Assembly: GCF_020907985.1 (NCBI RefSeq)
Contig: NZ_JAJJPA010000010.1
Span: forward strand, 1 to 64,000
Length of the DNA stretch: 64,000 bases
Direction: 5' to 3'
From: Kitasatospora humi
Lineage (GTDB): Bacteria > Actinomycetota > Actinomycetes > Streptomycetales > Streptomycetaceae
Positions 53,129 to 61,508 of the stretch are shown here, one piece after another. The notes below the pieces were generated by a model that did no database searches, was not told the origin of the DNA, and saw nothing but the letters and a program-made list of their open reading frames with translations. Numbering within the stretch: the first letter of the stretch is position 1; every line of letters begins with the position of its first letter. The position numbers and the translations under genes are program-made.

Positions 53129-53881
53129 TCAGGCAGCCCGCTGCTCGGCGAACAGGTTGGCCGCGCCCACGCCGTTCCACACCCGGGACCAGTAGTTGCC
53201 GGTCAGCTCGCCCGCGACGGCCAGCAGCAGCGCGGTGCAGAGCGCCACGATGTGCTCCATGCCCGCCAGGTTGGGTATCGCGATCACCTCGACGGCCATC
53301 ACCGCGAACACTCCGACCGCGGTGGCCCGGGCCCGGGTCCGCCAGGCCGCGCAGAGGATGAGCGCCACCACGGCGGCCGACGGGCCGGTGTCCCGCACGT
53401 GCGCGATCGCCGGCGACAGGCCCGGCAGGTGGTCGCGGCCGAGCGCGACCCCGATCCGGGCGAAGAGGGTGCCGGCCAGGGTGCAGGCGTAGGCGATCAC
53501 CAGGGTGGCCCGGCGGCCCAGCACGATTTCGGCGATCCCGAACACCACCAGCACCTGGACCAGCGCGCCCCACACCGGCAGGTCGAGCGCCGGCACGAAG
53601 AGCGACAGCGGGGTGCGCAGCAGCGACAGGTCCAGCGGCTGCCCGGCCTTGACCCCGCCGAGCTGGTTCACCACGTGCTGACCGTGCGGCAGGTGCTGGG
53701 CGACGTCGAAGAGCAGGATGAGCAGCGTCGCACCGATCGCCAGCGGAACGGCGGCGAGCCGCTTGGTGCGCAGCGACTCCCGGACGGTGCCGAAGAGGGT
53801 TCCCCACTCGGCGACAACGGCGCGTCGGACCAACCCCGACCGCCCCTGCCGCACGTCCCCCGCGTGGGCCTTCTGATTCAC
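53129..53881 (-). CDS. rhomboid-like multi-pass membrane protein
   Basis: A 250-residue protein with about six membrane helices (LAAVPLAIGATLLILLFDVA, WGALVQVLVVFGIAEIVLG, AVVALILCAAW). GPSAAVVALI gives a Ser where rhomboid proteases have GxSG, and GMEHIVAL gives a His in the later helix, so a Ser-His pair may exist. GTG 53881 with a GAGAGG site is preferred; a TTG at 53965 would extend it by 28 residues. Protease activity is uncertain because the GxSG motif is incomplete. Confidence 0.72.
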   Translation of the reverse strand: MNQKAHAGDVRQGRSGLVRRAVVAEWGTLFGTVRESLRTKRLAAVPLAIGATLLILLFDVAQHLPHGQHVVNQLGGVKAGQPLDLSLLRTPLSLFVPALDLPVWGALVQVLVVFGIAEIVLGRRATLVIAYACTLAGTLFARIGVALGRDHLPGLSPAIAHVRDTGPSAAVVALILCAAWRTRARATAVGVFAVMAVEVIAIPNLAGMEHIVALCTALLLAVAGELTGNYWSRVWNGVGAANLFAEQRAA

Positions 53882-54118
53882 GACGACCTCTCTGTTCTGT
53901 TCACGAATCGTGGTCGGATCGAGCCCGGTCCCGATCCTGTGCCGCTCAGTTGGAGCCGTTTTCAAGCCTAGGCAGTTCCAACAACGAGCGAATCGCTCTC
54001 CATACCGAGTCGGGCGTCATCCTCAGGTGGGATGGCGCACATTCAAAGGTCGGGGCATTGCCCTGCTCCGGGACGGGGCAAACCCGGGTTCCCCCCTAGG
54101 GACCGGCTGTCGCGGTCC

Positions 54119-54140
54119 CCCTCCGCCCCCCGGCGGAGGG
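54119..54140 (-). terminator. terminator after MprF-like gene
   Basis: CCCTCCGCC-CCCC-GGCGGAGGG forms a perfect 9-bp stem immediately beyond the stop codon of the minus-strand gene. Confidence 0.75.
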
Positions 54141-55976
54141 CTACCCCTTCCCGTCGCCTTCCGCCGCGGGCGCCGACGGCGGCGCCTGGACGGCGGGCCG
54201 CCGATGCCGGCGACGGAAGAGCGCTGGGAGGCTGGGTGCGGTGATGAAGCCCTCCGCACGGGCGTTGGCGATGCCGATCCGGGGCAGCTCGCTGCTCTTC
54301 TCGAAGAGCAGGTAGCGCGGCTCCCAGATCGGCCGGTACTTGGCGTTCGCCCGGTAGAGCGACTCGATCTGCCACCACCGGGAGAAGAATCCGAGAATCG
54401 AGCGCCACAACCGCAGCACCGGGCCGGCGCCGAGTCGGGAACCGCGCTCGAAAACCGAGCGGAACATCGCGAAGTTCAGCGAAACCCGCTCCAACTGGAG
54501 TTCCTTGCGGCCCTTCTCCAGTAGTTCGATCACCATGAACTCGACCAGGCCGTTCTCGGAGTCCCGGTCGCGGCGCATCAGGTCGAGCGAAAGGCCCTTC
54601 TCGCCCCACGGCACGAAGCTCAGCAGGGCCCGCAGCTCACCGTCCCCGTCATGGCACTCCAGCATCACGCAGCGCCCGTCGGCCGGATCGCCGAGCCGGC
54701 CCAGGGCCATCGAGAAGCCGCGCTCGGTCTGGCCGTCCCGCCAGTGGTCGGCCCGGTCCAGCAGCGCGGCCATCTCCTGCTCGGGGATGTCCTCGTGCCG
54801 CCGGATCCGCACCATGTAGCCGGCCCGCTTGACCCGGTTGTAGGCCTGGCGGACCACCCGCATCGCGCGGCCCTCCATGGAGAAGTCGTCGAGCTCGACG
54901 ATCGCCTCGTCGCCCAGCTCCAGGGCGTCCAGGCCGTGCCGGGCGTAGATCACCCCGGCCTCCTCGGAGGCCCCGGTGACGGCCGGCGCCCAGGCGTGCT
55001 CCCGGGCCTCGGCCAGCCAGAGCTCGATCGCGCTCGGCCAGGCCTCCGGGTCGCCGATCGGGTCGCCGGAGGCCAGCGACACCCCGCCGACCACCCGGTA
55101 GGTGACCGCGGCCTTGCCGGACGGCGAGAAGATCACCGCCTTGTCGCGCCGGGTGGCGAAGTACCCCAGCGAGTCCCGCTCACCCTGCTTGGCCAGCAGC
55201 TCGCGCAGCCGGACCTCGTCCTCCGCGGTGAGCAGTTCCTTGCCGCGCGGGCTGCGGAAGGCCACGTAGAGCACCAGCAGGAAGAGCACCGCGCCCATCG
55301 CGTTGATGAAGGTGTTGACCCAGTTCGGGACGTCGATCACGTCCATCACCCGGTCGGACGGGGTCACCGTGACCATCCGGGCGATCGCGTAGCCGAACCG
55401 GTCGCCGAAGTCGGCGCCCGGCAGCGAGTTGTTGGCGTCCACCAGCAGCGAGCCGATCAGCCCGCCGAGCAGCAGGCCGGCGACGAAGGTGATTGCCGCC
55501 GTCCACGGGTTGGAGCGGTCGCCCTTGGAGGTGAACTCCTTGCGCCCGACCAGCAGGCAGAGCATGAACAGGCCGGTCAGCACGGCGGAGAAGTAGTTGA
55601 ACGGGTGCCGGTTGAAGTGGTCCGTGCCGGGCAAGCTCAGCGCCAGCACGTAGGTCAGGAAGGTCAGCCCGCCCAGACCGGCGTTGAAGATCCAGGCGGC
55701 CCGCTTGCGCCGCCGCATCGCCACCGCGAGGAACAGCGACAGCACCGCGGCGGCCAGGCCGGCGGTCATCAGGTACGGAGTGAAGAACTGCCCCTCGGAG
55801 TGGTGGCGAACCGTCTGCCGGAACGGCACGGCGACCACCGCCACCAGGTTGAGCAGCGCGATCAGCCGCAGGTACCAGACGGTGCCGGTGGCGGCGAGCG
55901 GACGCAGCCGGGCCGGCAGGCCCGGTCGGGGCGCGGCCGAGGCAGCCGGCGCCGGCTGCTTGGTGGGGGAGGACAC
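54141..55976 (-). CDS. MprF-like protein (DUF2156, phosphatidylglycerol lysyltransferase domain)
   Basis: A 611-residue protein: about six N-terminal membrane helices (WYLRLIALLNLVAVVAVPF, PYLMTAGLAAAVLSLFLAVAM, FVAGLLLGGLIGSLL), then a cytoplasmic DUF2156 domain of the GNAT type (AVIFSPSGKAAVTYRVVGGVSLASGDPIGD, AVTGASEEAGVIYARHG, GFSMALGRLGDP, LSFVPWGEKGLSLDLMRRD). MprF-type proteins add amino acids to phosphatidylglycerol and so resist cationic peptides. It has fewer membrane helices than MprF. GTG start. Confidence 0.87.
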   Translation of the reverse strand: MSSPTKQPAPAASAAPRPGLPARLRPLAATGTVWYLRLIALLNLVAVVAVPFRQTVRHHSEGQFFTPYLMTAGLAAAVLSLFLAVAMRRRKRAAWIFNAGLGGLTFLTYVLALSLPGTDHFNRHPFNYFSAVLTGLFMLCLLVGRKEFTSKGDRSNPWTAAITFVAGLLLGGLIGSLLVDANNSLPGADFGDRFGYAIARMVTVTPSDRVMDVIDVPNWVNTFINAMGAVLFLLVLYVAFRSPRGKELLTAEDEVRLRELLAKQGERDSLGYFATRRDKAVIFSPSGKAAVTYRVVGGVSLASGDPIGDPEAWPSAIELWLAEAREHAWAPAVTGASEEAGVIYARHGLDALELGDEAIVELDDFSMEGRAMRVVRQAYNRVKRAGYMVRIRRHEDIPEQEMAALLDRADHWRDGQTERGFSMALGRLGDPADGRCVMLECHDGDGELRALLSFVPWGEKGLSLDLMRRDRDSENGLVEFMVIELLEKGRKELQLERVSLNFAMFRSVFERGSRLGAGPVLRLWRSILGFFSRWWQIESLYRANAKYRPIWEPRYLLFEKSSELPRIGIANARAEGFITAPSLPALFRRRHRRPAVQAPPSAPAAEGDGKG

Positions 55977-56159
55977 GGGATCAATTCCAAACGATCAGTT
56001 CCAGGGGCGCATCCGCACCTGGTGGCACGTCATCCATCGTGGCTCAACCGCCTACCCGAACGCGTGATGCGGCCAGTGGATTCGGCCCCCGCCGATCGGC
56101 GGGGGTGGCAACCGCGATTGGCCCTACGCTCGTCCCCTGGGAAGGACAGAGGAGGAGCA

Positions 56160-56822
56160 GTGGAACCGATCCGCGTGCTGATCGTCGACGACGAGCTGCT
56201 GGTCCGCTCGGGCCTGGGCATGATCGTCGGCTCGGCGCCCGGCCTGGAACTGGTGGGCACCTGCTCCGGCGGCGAGGCCGAGGAGCACGCGCGCCGGCTG
56301 AAGCCGCACGTGGTGCTGCTGGACGTCCGGATGCCCGATCTGGACGGCCTCGCGGTGCTGCGGCTGCTGCGCGCCCTGCCCGACCCGCCGGCCGTCTCGA
56401 TGCTCACCACCTTCGACACCGACGAGTACATCGGCACCGCGCTGCGCGGCGGTGCGGCCGGCTTCCTGCTCAAGGACACCGCGCCCGACCAGTTGGTGCA
56501 CGCGGTGCGGGTGCTGGCGGCCGGCGGCTCGATGCTGTCGCCCGCGGTGACCCGCACGGTGATCGGCGGCTACGTGGAGGGCGGCGGCCCGGACGCCGAC
56601 GCACTCGCCCTGGTCCGCACCCTGACCGGGCGTGAGCTGGAGGTGCTGGCGCTGCTCGGCGAGGGACTGGCCAACGCCGAGATCGCCGACCGACTGCTGC
56701 TGGGCACCGGCACCGTCAAGGACCACATCAGCGCCATCCTCGGCAAGCTCAGGGCCGCGAACCGGGTGCAGGCCGCGGTGATCGCCCACCGGGCCGGCCT
56801 GGTCCGCCCGCCCCGCCACTGA
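56160..56822 (+). CDS. orphan NarL/LuxR-family response regulator
   Basis: A 220-residue two-domain regulator. Receiver: acidic pair in VLIVDDELLVRSG, phosphorylated Asp55 in VVLLDVRMPD, conserved Lys in FLLKDTAP. The LuxR helix-turn-helix occupies residues 150-215 (LTGRELEVLALLGEGLANAE, VKDHISAILGKLRAANRVQA). GTG start with GGAGGAG upstream. No sensor kinase gene is adjacent, so its kinase is unknown. Confidence 0.93.
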   Translation: MEPIRVLIVDDELLVRSGLGMIVGSAPGLELVGTCSGGEAEEHARRLKPHVVLLDVRMPDLDGLAVLRLLRALPDPPAVSMLTTFDTDEYIGTALRGGAAGFLLKDTAPDQLVHAVRVLAAGGSMLSPAVTRTVIGGYVEGGGPDADALALVRTLTGRELEVLALLGEGLANAEIADRLLLGTGTVKDHISAILGKLRAANRVQAAVIAHRAGLVRPPRH

Positions 56823-57029
56823 CCTGCCACGGGCCCCGACCCGCCGCACCTCGCCCGACCGGTGGCGCGGGCTGCGCCGTGCGGGTGACTTGAGCGCCCC
56901 TACTGGGCGGCGTAGCGCGCCAAACAGGACTCCAAGACGAAGAGTGACCAGGGGAACACATTCGGTCAACTCCGGCCGAATGTGCTCGCTCTTTGACTCG
57001 TTCGCTCCGCAAGGAATTGGAGAACACAC

Positions 57030-57437
57030 ATGAAGGACTTCCGCAGGGCTCTGGTGCTGACCTGCGCTGCCGGCGCTCTCGTGCTGGGTGGGGCCGGCGT
57101 CGCGTCGGCCGACGCCACCGCGGAGGGCGCCGCGATCGGCTCGCCCGGCATCCTGTCCGGCAACGTCGTGCAGATCCCGGTCCACATCCCGGTCAACGTC
57201 TGCGGCAACTCGATCAGCCTGATCGGTCTGCTCAACCCGGCGGCCGGGAACACCTGCATCAACGCGGACGTGAACGACCGCGGCCGTGACAACGACCGTG
57301 ACCGTGACCGCGACCGCGACCACGGGCGTGACCACGACCACGGGCGTGACCACGACCACGGGTGCGACCGCGGGTGCGACCACGACCACGATCACGACCA
57401 CGACCACGACCACGACCACGACGGCGACGACGACTGA
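57030..57437 (+). CDS. chaplin with Asp/His/Arg repeat tail
   Basis: A 135-residue secreted protein. The signal peptide ends at ASA (residue 27). Residues 31-78 are a chaplin domain: GAAIGSPGILSGNVVQIPVH, VNVCGNSISLIGLLNPA and NTCIN, with the two conserved Cys (58 and 76). Residues 79-135 are unusual: an RD/DR repeat then HDHD repeats, about 24 Asp and 12 His by my count, with two extra Cys (112 and 116). No sortase motif or C-terminal membrane helix. The chaplin part should assemble on aerial hyphae; the tail may bind metal. GGAG precedes the ATG. Confidence 0.9.
   Translation: MKDFRRALVLTCAAGALVLGGAGVASADATAEGAAIGSPGILSGNVVQIPVHIPVNVCGNSISLIGLLNPAAGNTCINADVNDRGRDNDRDRDRDRDHGRDHDHGRDHDHGCDRGCDHDHDHDHDHDHDHDGDDD
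57285..57430. repeat. simple-sequence repeat coding the chaplin tail
   Basis: Runs of 6-bp units GACCGT/GACCGC and GACCAC/CACGAC encode Asp-Arg and Asp-His dipeptides. Unit length is a multiple of three, so expansion keeps the frame. Confidence 0.85.
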
Positions 57438-57456
57438 TCGAGCCCGCGCGCAAGCA

Positions 57457-57490
57457 CCGGCCGGTCCCGCCACTCAGGCGGGGCCGGCCG
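57457..57490. terminator. bidirectional terminator after chaplin
   Basis: GGCCGGTCCCGCC-ACTCA-GGCGGGGCCGGCC forms a long stem between the convergent chaplin and recombinase-like genes. Confidence 0.75.
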
Positions 57491-58352
57491 TTCGCCGTCC
57501 GCGCCTCTGCCCGGTGCCCGCCGGCCCGGGCGCGCCGCCCCGCCGCAGCCGGCACAGCGTCCACCCCCGGCCCGCCGGATCCAGCTCGCGGGTGGCCGCC
57601 GTGAACAGCTCGGCGGCCCGGCGGTAGGAGAGTCGCCCGCGCCCGGTCAGCGGGCAGCGGTCGGCCGCCGGCACCCCGGCCGGGGCCCGCCGGTCCGTCA
57701 GCAGCAGCGGTCCGCCGGCCCGGCTGACCAGCAGTAGCGGCAGCAGCCGGGCAGTGCCGGCACCCCAGCTCAGATCGGCCGCCCGACCGCGGCCGCGCCG
57801 CCCGGACCGGTCGATGTCGTCCACGTCCAGCGCCAGGATCCGCCTGATCGGCGCCCCCGACTCATGGATCAGGTGCCAGCAGACCTGGTCCCGCAGCGGC
57901 GCCGGCAGCGCCAGCACCGCCCGCACCTGCGCCTCGGTGAGCGGAGCCCTCCCCCCGCCTCCGGGGACCCCCACCGCCGCCACCGGCTCGACGGCCGCCT
58001 GACCGCCCAGTGGGTCGGTGACCAGCCAGCCCTGGGCCCGCCACCAACCGATCGCACCGCGCAGCGCCGACAGCTCCCGGTTCACGGTGCGCGGCTCGGC
58101 CGCACGCGCCGCCACCGCCGACCGCAGCCGCTGCGCCGCCCGGGGGTCGTCGAGCAGGGCCAGCGGCAGCACCGGCGGGGCCGCCCGGCGCCGCTGTGCG
58201 CCGACCGGCGGCGGGCGGTCGGCCAGCGCCCAGGCCCAGGTCGCCAGCGCGATCCGGTACACCCGACGGGAGCCCTCGGAAAGCCGGGCGGCCGTCAGAT
58301 AACGCTCCACCGCCACCGAGTACTCCACCGGTTCCCGCAGTAAATCACTCAC
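57474..58352 (-). CDS. tyrosine-recombinase-like protein lacking catalytic residues
   Basis: A 292-residue protein with a SAM-like core-binding domain (AVERYLTAARLSEGSRRVYR, RTVNRELSALRGAIGWWRAQG) and a catalytic-like domain (APLRDQVCWHLIHESGAPIRRILALDVDDID). The first catalytic Arg is replaced (GAP instead of GAR); the HxxR box reads TLCRLRRGG instead of LHxLRHS, and no C-terminal Tyr is visible. It is therefore probably not a recombinase; it could bind DNA or be a decaying gene. Codon 4 is TTA (58341-58343), implying bldA-dependent translation. GTG start. Confidence 0.72.
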   Translation of the reverse strand: MSDLLREPVEYSVAVERYLTAARLSEGSRRVYRIALATWAWALADRPPPVGAQRRRAAPPVLPLALLDDPRAAQRLRSAVAARAAEPRTVNRELSALRGAIGWWRAQGWLVTDPLGGQAAVEPVAAVGVPGGGGRAPLTEAQVRAVLALPAPLRDQVCWHLIHESGAPIRRILALDVDDIDRSGRRGRGRAADLSWGAGTARLLPLLLVSRAGGPLLLTDRRAPAGVPAADRCPLTGRGRLSYRRAAELFTAATRELDPAGRGWTLCRLRRGGAPGPAGTGQRRGRRTAGPA

Positions 58353-58491
58353 AAGGAAATCCCCTCTCTGCCCAGCTCAGCGCCGATTTACTGCGCCATT
58401 TGAAGCATAGTCAGGAATTGATGCCGAATAACTCAATTTCTGGCCGCGGAACCCTTGTGCGCCGGCATTCGCGCGCGGCACGCTGCTGCCC

Positions 58492-59742
58492 ATGACCACC
58501 GCGCTGCAGGAGCGCCGCGGGCCCGGCCGGGCCCGCGGGGTGCGCTCCGCCATGTCCTTGTTACGGCGGGAGGAGAACTTCCGCTGGTTCCTCCCCGGCC
58601 ACGCCACCTCGCTGTTCGGCTCCGCGATGGCCCCCGTCGCGCTCGCCTTCGCGCTGCTGCCGGGCTCCGGCGGGGCCGACACCCTGGGCTGGGTGCTGAC
58701 CGCCAGGATCGTGCCGGTGGTGCTGATGCTGCTGGTCGGTGGCGCGGCGGCGGACCGGCTGGGCAGCCGCCGGGTGATGCTGACCGCCGACGCGGTGCGG
58801 GTCGTCTCGCAGAGCGGCTTCGCCCTCGCGCTGCTGACGGGGTACCGGCCGCTCGGCCTGCTGCTGGCGCTGGCCGCGGTGGGCGGCGTCGGCGAGGCGG
58901 TCTTCACCCCGGCGCTGAACGCCCTGATCCCTCGGCTCGCGCCCGCCGAGCAGCTCGCCCAGGCCAATGCGACGATCACCCTGGTCCGGTCCACCGCCAA
59001 CGTGGCCGGGCCGGCGCTGGCCGGCCTGCTCACCGCCTGGGCCGGCCCCGGCGTGGTGCTGGCGGCGGACGCGGGCAGCTTCGCGGTCAGCCTGCTGGCG
59101 CTCAGCCGGGTGGTCGTCGCCCTGCCGCCGCCCGCCGGGCACCGACCCGGCCTGCTCGCCGAACTGCGCGACGGCTGGGGCGAGTTCCGCTCCCACAACT
59201 GGCTGTGGACCACCTGTCTGCAGGCCTGCTTCTTCAATCTGCTGCTCTGGGCGCCGTTCCTGGTGCTCGGCCCGGCCGACACCGAGCAGCACCTGGGCGG
59301 AGCCCGGGCCTGGGGCGTGGTGCTGGCCTGCTTCGGCGGCGGCTCGGTGCTGGGCTCGCTGCTGCTGCTCGGTCGCGACCCGCGCCGGCCGGTGCTGGTC
59401 TCCACGATCACTGGGCTCGGCTATGTGCTGCCCTCGGCCGCACTGGCGTGCCGTGCCGCACTGACCTGGGTCTGCGCGGCCGCGCTGCTGGCCGGCATCG
59501 CCTCGGCGGTCGGCGGGAGCCTGAGCACGCTGGCCTGGCAGCGGCTGATTCCGCGGGAGCTGCAGGCCCGGGTGAGTGCCTACGGCTACCTCGGCGCCTT
59601 CGCCCTCGGCCCGGTGGGGCTGGCGCTGGCCGGACCGGCCGCGGCGCTGCTGGGCACCGGGACGGTGCTGGCGGCGGGCGCGGTCTTCCAGCTGGTGTCC
59701 ACCGCGGCGGCGCTGGGCGTGCGCGCCGTCCGGGAGAACTAG
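58492..59742 (+). CDS. MFS transporter (enterobactin exporter-like)
   Basis: A 416-residue major facilitator with 12 predicted helices (for example FLPGHATSLFGSAMAPVALAFALL, VVLMLLVGGAAADRLGSRRVM with the family loop motif, ALLAGIASAVGGSLSTLAWQRLIPRELQARVSAY). Resembles the EntS/MFS_3 group of drug or siderophore exporters. TTA leucine codon at 58561 (codon 24, or codon 4 if the ATG at 58552 is the start). It diverges from the recombinase-like gene, which also has an early TTA. Confidence 0.88.
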   Translation: MTTALQERRGPGRARGVRSAMSLLRREENFRWFLPGHATSLFGSAMAPVALAFALLPGSGGADTLGWVLTARIVPVVLMLLVGGAAADRLGSRRVMLTADAVRVVSQSGFALALLTGYRPLGLLLALAAVGGVGEAVFTPALNALIPRLAPAEQLAQANATITLVRSTANVAGPALAGLLTAWAGPGVVLAADAGSFAVSLLALSRVVVALPPPAGHRPGLLAELRDGWGEFRSHNWLWTTCLQACFFNLLLWAPFLVLGPADTEQHLGGARAWGVVLACFGGGSVLGSLLLLGRDPRRPVLVSTITGLGYVLPSAALACRAALTWVCAAALLAGIASAVGGSLSTLAWQRLIPRELQARVSAYGYLGAFALGPVGLALAGPAAALLGTGTVLAAGAVFQLVSTAAALGVRAVREN

Positions 59743-59754
59743 CGGCGCCGCGCC

Positions 59755-59835
59755 GGCCGCACCGGTCTCCCCGGCAGCGGCCGACCGGGCCCGGCCCACC
59801 GATCAGCGGCCGACCGGGCCGGCCCGATCAGCGGC
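59755..59835. repeat. degenerate direct repeats over hydrolase stop codon
   Basis: GATCAGCGGCCGACCGGGC-type units recur three times between the MFS and hydrolase genes; the last copy carries the stop codon of the minus-strand hydrolase. Confidence 0.6.
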
Positions 59836-60547
59836 TCACCGGCAGCGGACGACTCCTCGGCAGCGGAATGTGCAGCCCCGCCCGGTCCGCCCCGCGCGCC
59901 GTCAGCGCCTCGGCCACCGGCCCGGGCACCGGCCGCAGCCCGAGCAGCGCGGCCACCAGGTCGGCCGCGCCGCGGTGCCAGTCCCGGTGCCGCCGCAGCA
60001 TCGCGTGGTCACCACCGGCCACCTCGATCCCGGCCACCGCCGCCCCGGCCGCCCGGGCCCGCGCGGCGAAGGCCAGGGTGGCGGCCGGATCGGTGATCCG
60101 GTCCCGGTCGCCGTGCAGGGTGACCAAGGTGCGGCCGGCCAACTGCTCGCAGGGTTCCCCGGCCGGGCACCAGGGGGCCAGCGCGACCACACCGGTGACC
60201 GCCCGGTGCCCGGCAGCCCGCAGCGCGGCCCGACCGCCCATCGAGTGCCCGAGCAGCACCACCGGCACCGGCCCGCACTCGGCGGCCACCGCGTCCAGCG
60301 CGGCCAGCACGTCCTGGGCGGCGTCGGCCCGCTGCCCGTTCCAGCCCCGGTGCCGGTACCGCACCAGGCCCACCGCCACCTCACCGCCCGCGGTGGCCCG
60401 GCGCAGCGGGCGCAGGAAGGGCGCCATCCGCACCGCCGCCGGCTGCCAGGGCCGGGCCGGCGCCAGATCGGCCTCCCGCCCGCCGTGCAGCACCAGCACC
60501 ACCGCGCGGGCCCCGGCCGATCGGACCTTCCACCGCAGCCTCGTCAT
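59828..60547 (-). CDS. alpha/beta hydrolase
   Basis: A 239-residue single-domain serine hydrolase. It has an oxyanion-type strand LVLHGGREADL, the nucleophile elbow GHSMGGRAAL, the acid strand TLVTLHGDRDRITDP and the His in AGGDHAMLRRH. There is no lid insertion or signal peptide. ATG 60547. It diverges from the roadblock gene. Substrate unknown. Confidence 0.88.
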   Translation of the reverse strand: MTRLRWKVRSAGARAVVLVLHGGREADLAPARPWQPAAVRMAPFLRPLRRATAGGEVAVGLVRYRHRGWNGQRADAAQDVLAALDAVAAECGPVPVVLLGHSMGGRAALRAAGHRAVTGVVALAPWCPAGEPCEQLAGRTLVTLHGDRDRITDPAATLAFAARARAAGAAVAGIEVAGGDHAMLRRHRDWHRGAADLVAALLGLRPVPGPVAEALTARGADRAGLHIPLPRSRPLPVSR

Positions 60548-60703
60548 CCGGCTCCTCCTGCCATCAGTCGGTCCTGCACAGACGATCTCCGGCAGGCCCG
60601 GACAACTATCGACCAATACCGGTCAGCCGCCCGGCATGGACCCGCCGTCTCCCTACCCTCGTGACCAGCACCACGATCGCCTTCCCGCACCTGGAGGTAC
60701 CCG

Positions 60704-61078
60704 ATGGCCGGAGTCGAGACAGCGCTCAAGGAGGCGCTGACCATCGACGGCGCCCTGGGCGCGGCCCTGGTCGACATGAGCAGCGGCATGGCCCTGGGCA
60801 CCCTGGGACACTCCGCCGACCTGGACCTCACGCTGGCCGCGGCCGGCAGCACCGACCTGGTCCGGGCCACCCTGCGGGCCAACGAGCTGCAGGGCCGCAC
60901 CGGCGAGGCGATGGAGGACATCCTCACCACGCTGACCCACCAGTACCACCTGATCCGGCCGCTGACCGGCCCGGGCGGCGAGGGCCTCTTCCTCTACCTG
61001 GTGCTGGACCGGTCCCGCGCCAACCTGGCGATGGCACGCCATCACATCCGGCGGGTGGAGAGCGGACTGACGGTCTGA
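60704..61078 (+). CDS. roadblock/LC7-like protein
   Basis: A 124-residue protein: LKEALTIDGALGAALVDMSSGMALG at the start, and LTHQYHLIRPLTGPGGEGLFLYLVLDR later, as in roadblock/LC7 proteins. In actinomycetes these usually belong to conservons with a G protein and kinase, but none is adjacent, so this is an orphan. GGAGG precedes the ATG. Confidence 0.8.
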   Translation: MAGVETALKEALTIDGALGAALVDMSSGMALGTLGHSADLDLTLAAAGSTDLVRATLRANELQGRTGEAMEDILTTLTHQYHLIRPLTGPGGEGLFLYLVLDRSRANLAMARHHIRRVESGLTV

Positions 61079-61079
61079 C

Positions 61080-61108
61080 CGGGCCGCCCGGAGCGGCCGG
61101 GCGGGCCG
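61080..61108. terminator. hairpin between convergent roadblock and crcB genes
   Basis: CGGGCCGCCCGG-N5-CCGGGCGGGCCG, near-perfect stem with one mismatch, filling the 30-bp gap. Confidence 0.6.
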
Positions 61109-61483
61109 TCAGGACAGCAGCCCGGCCAGCCCGGCGCCCGCGTACACCGCCGCCATCCCCACCAGCAGCGACACCGCGACATTGGCCGCCGCCCAGCGCC
61201 GAGCACCGGTCTCCAGCAGCCGCAAGGTCTCGTAACCGAACGTCGAGTAGGTGGTCAGCGCCCCGCAGAACCCGGTGCCGACCAGCAGTTGCAGCTGCCC
61301 GGACGCCGCCCCGGACGCCACCGCCCCGGCCACCAGCCCCAGCACCAGCGAACCGAGCGCGTTCACCACCAGGGTGCCCCAGGGGAACTCCGAGCCGTAC
61401 CGCGCCTGCACCGCGCGGTCCGTCAGGAACCGCAGTGGCGCGCCCACCACGGCACCCACCGCCACCAGTACCGCCCCGTTCAT
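61109..61483 (-). CDS. crcB: fluoride exporter CrcB (second copy)
   Basis: A 124-residue four-helix Fluc/CrcB channel that expels fluoride. Family landmarks: VGAPLRFLTDR in helix 1, FPWGTLVVNALGSLVLG in helix 2 and GFCGALTTYSTFGYETLRLLE, where TTYSTF is the fluoride-track motif. It begins 25 bp after the other crcB, as in bacteria whose channels may be heterodimers. Confidence 0.93.
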   Translation of the reverse strand: MNGAVLVAVGAVVGAPLRFLTDRAVQARYGSEFPWGTLVVNALGSLVLGLVAGAVASGAASGQLQLLVGTGFCGALTTYSTFGYETLRLLETGARRWAAANVAVSLLVGMAAVYAGAGLAGLLS

Positions 61484-61508
61484 CCTCCGGCCTCCGGCCC
61501 GCCCCGCC

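Noticed and set aside
58492..60547. Long plus-strand frames through the MFS and hydrolase region
   Set aside because: They are GC-rich shadow frames of the real genes with Arg/Pro/Gly-rich products lacking any domain.
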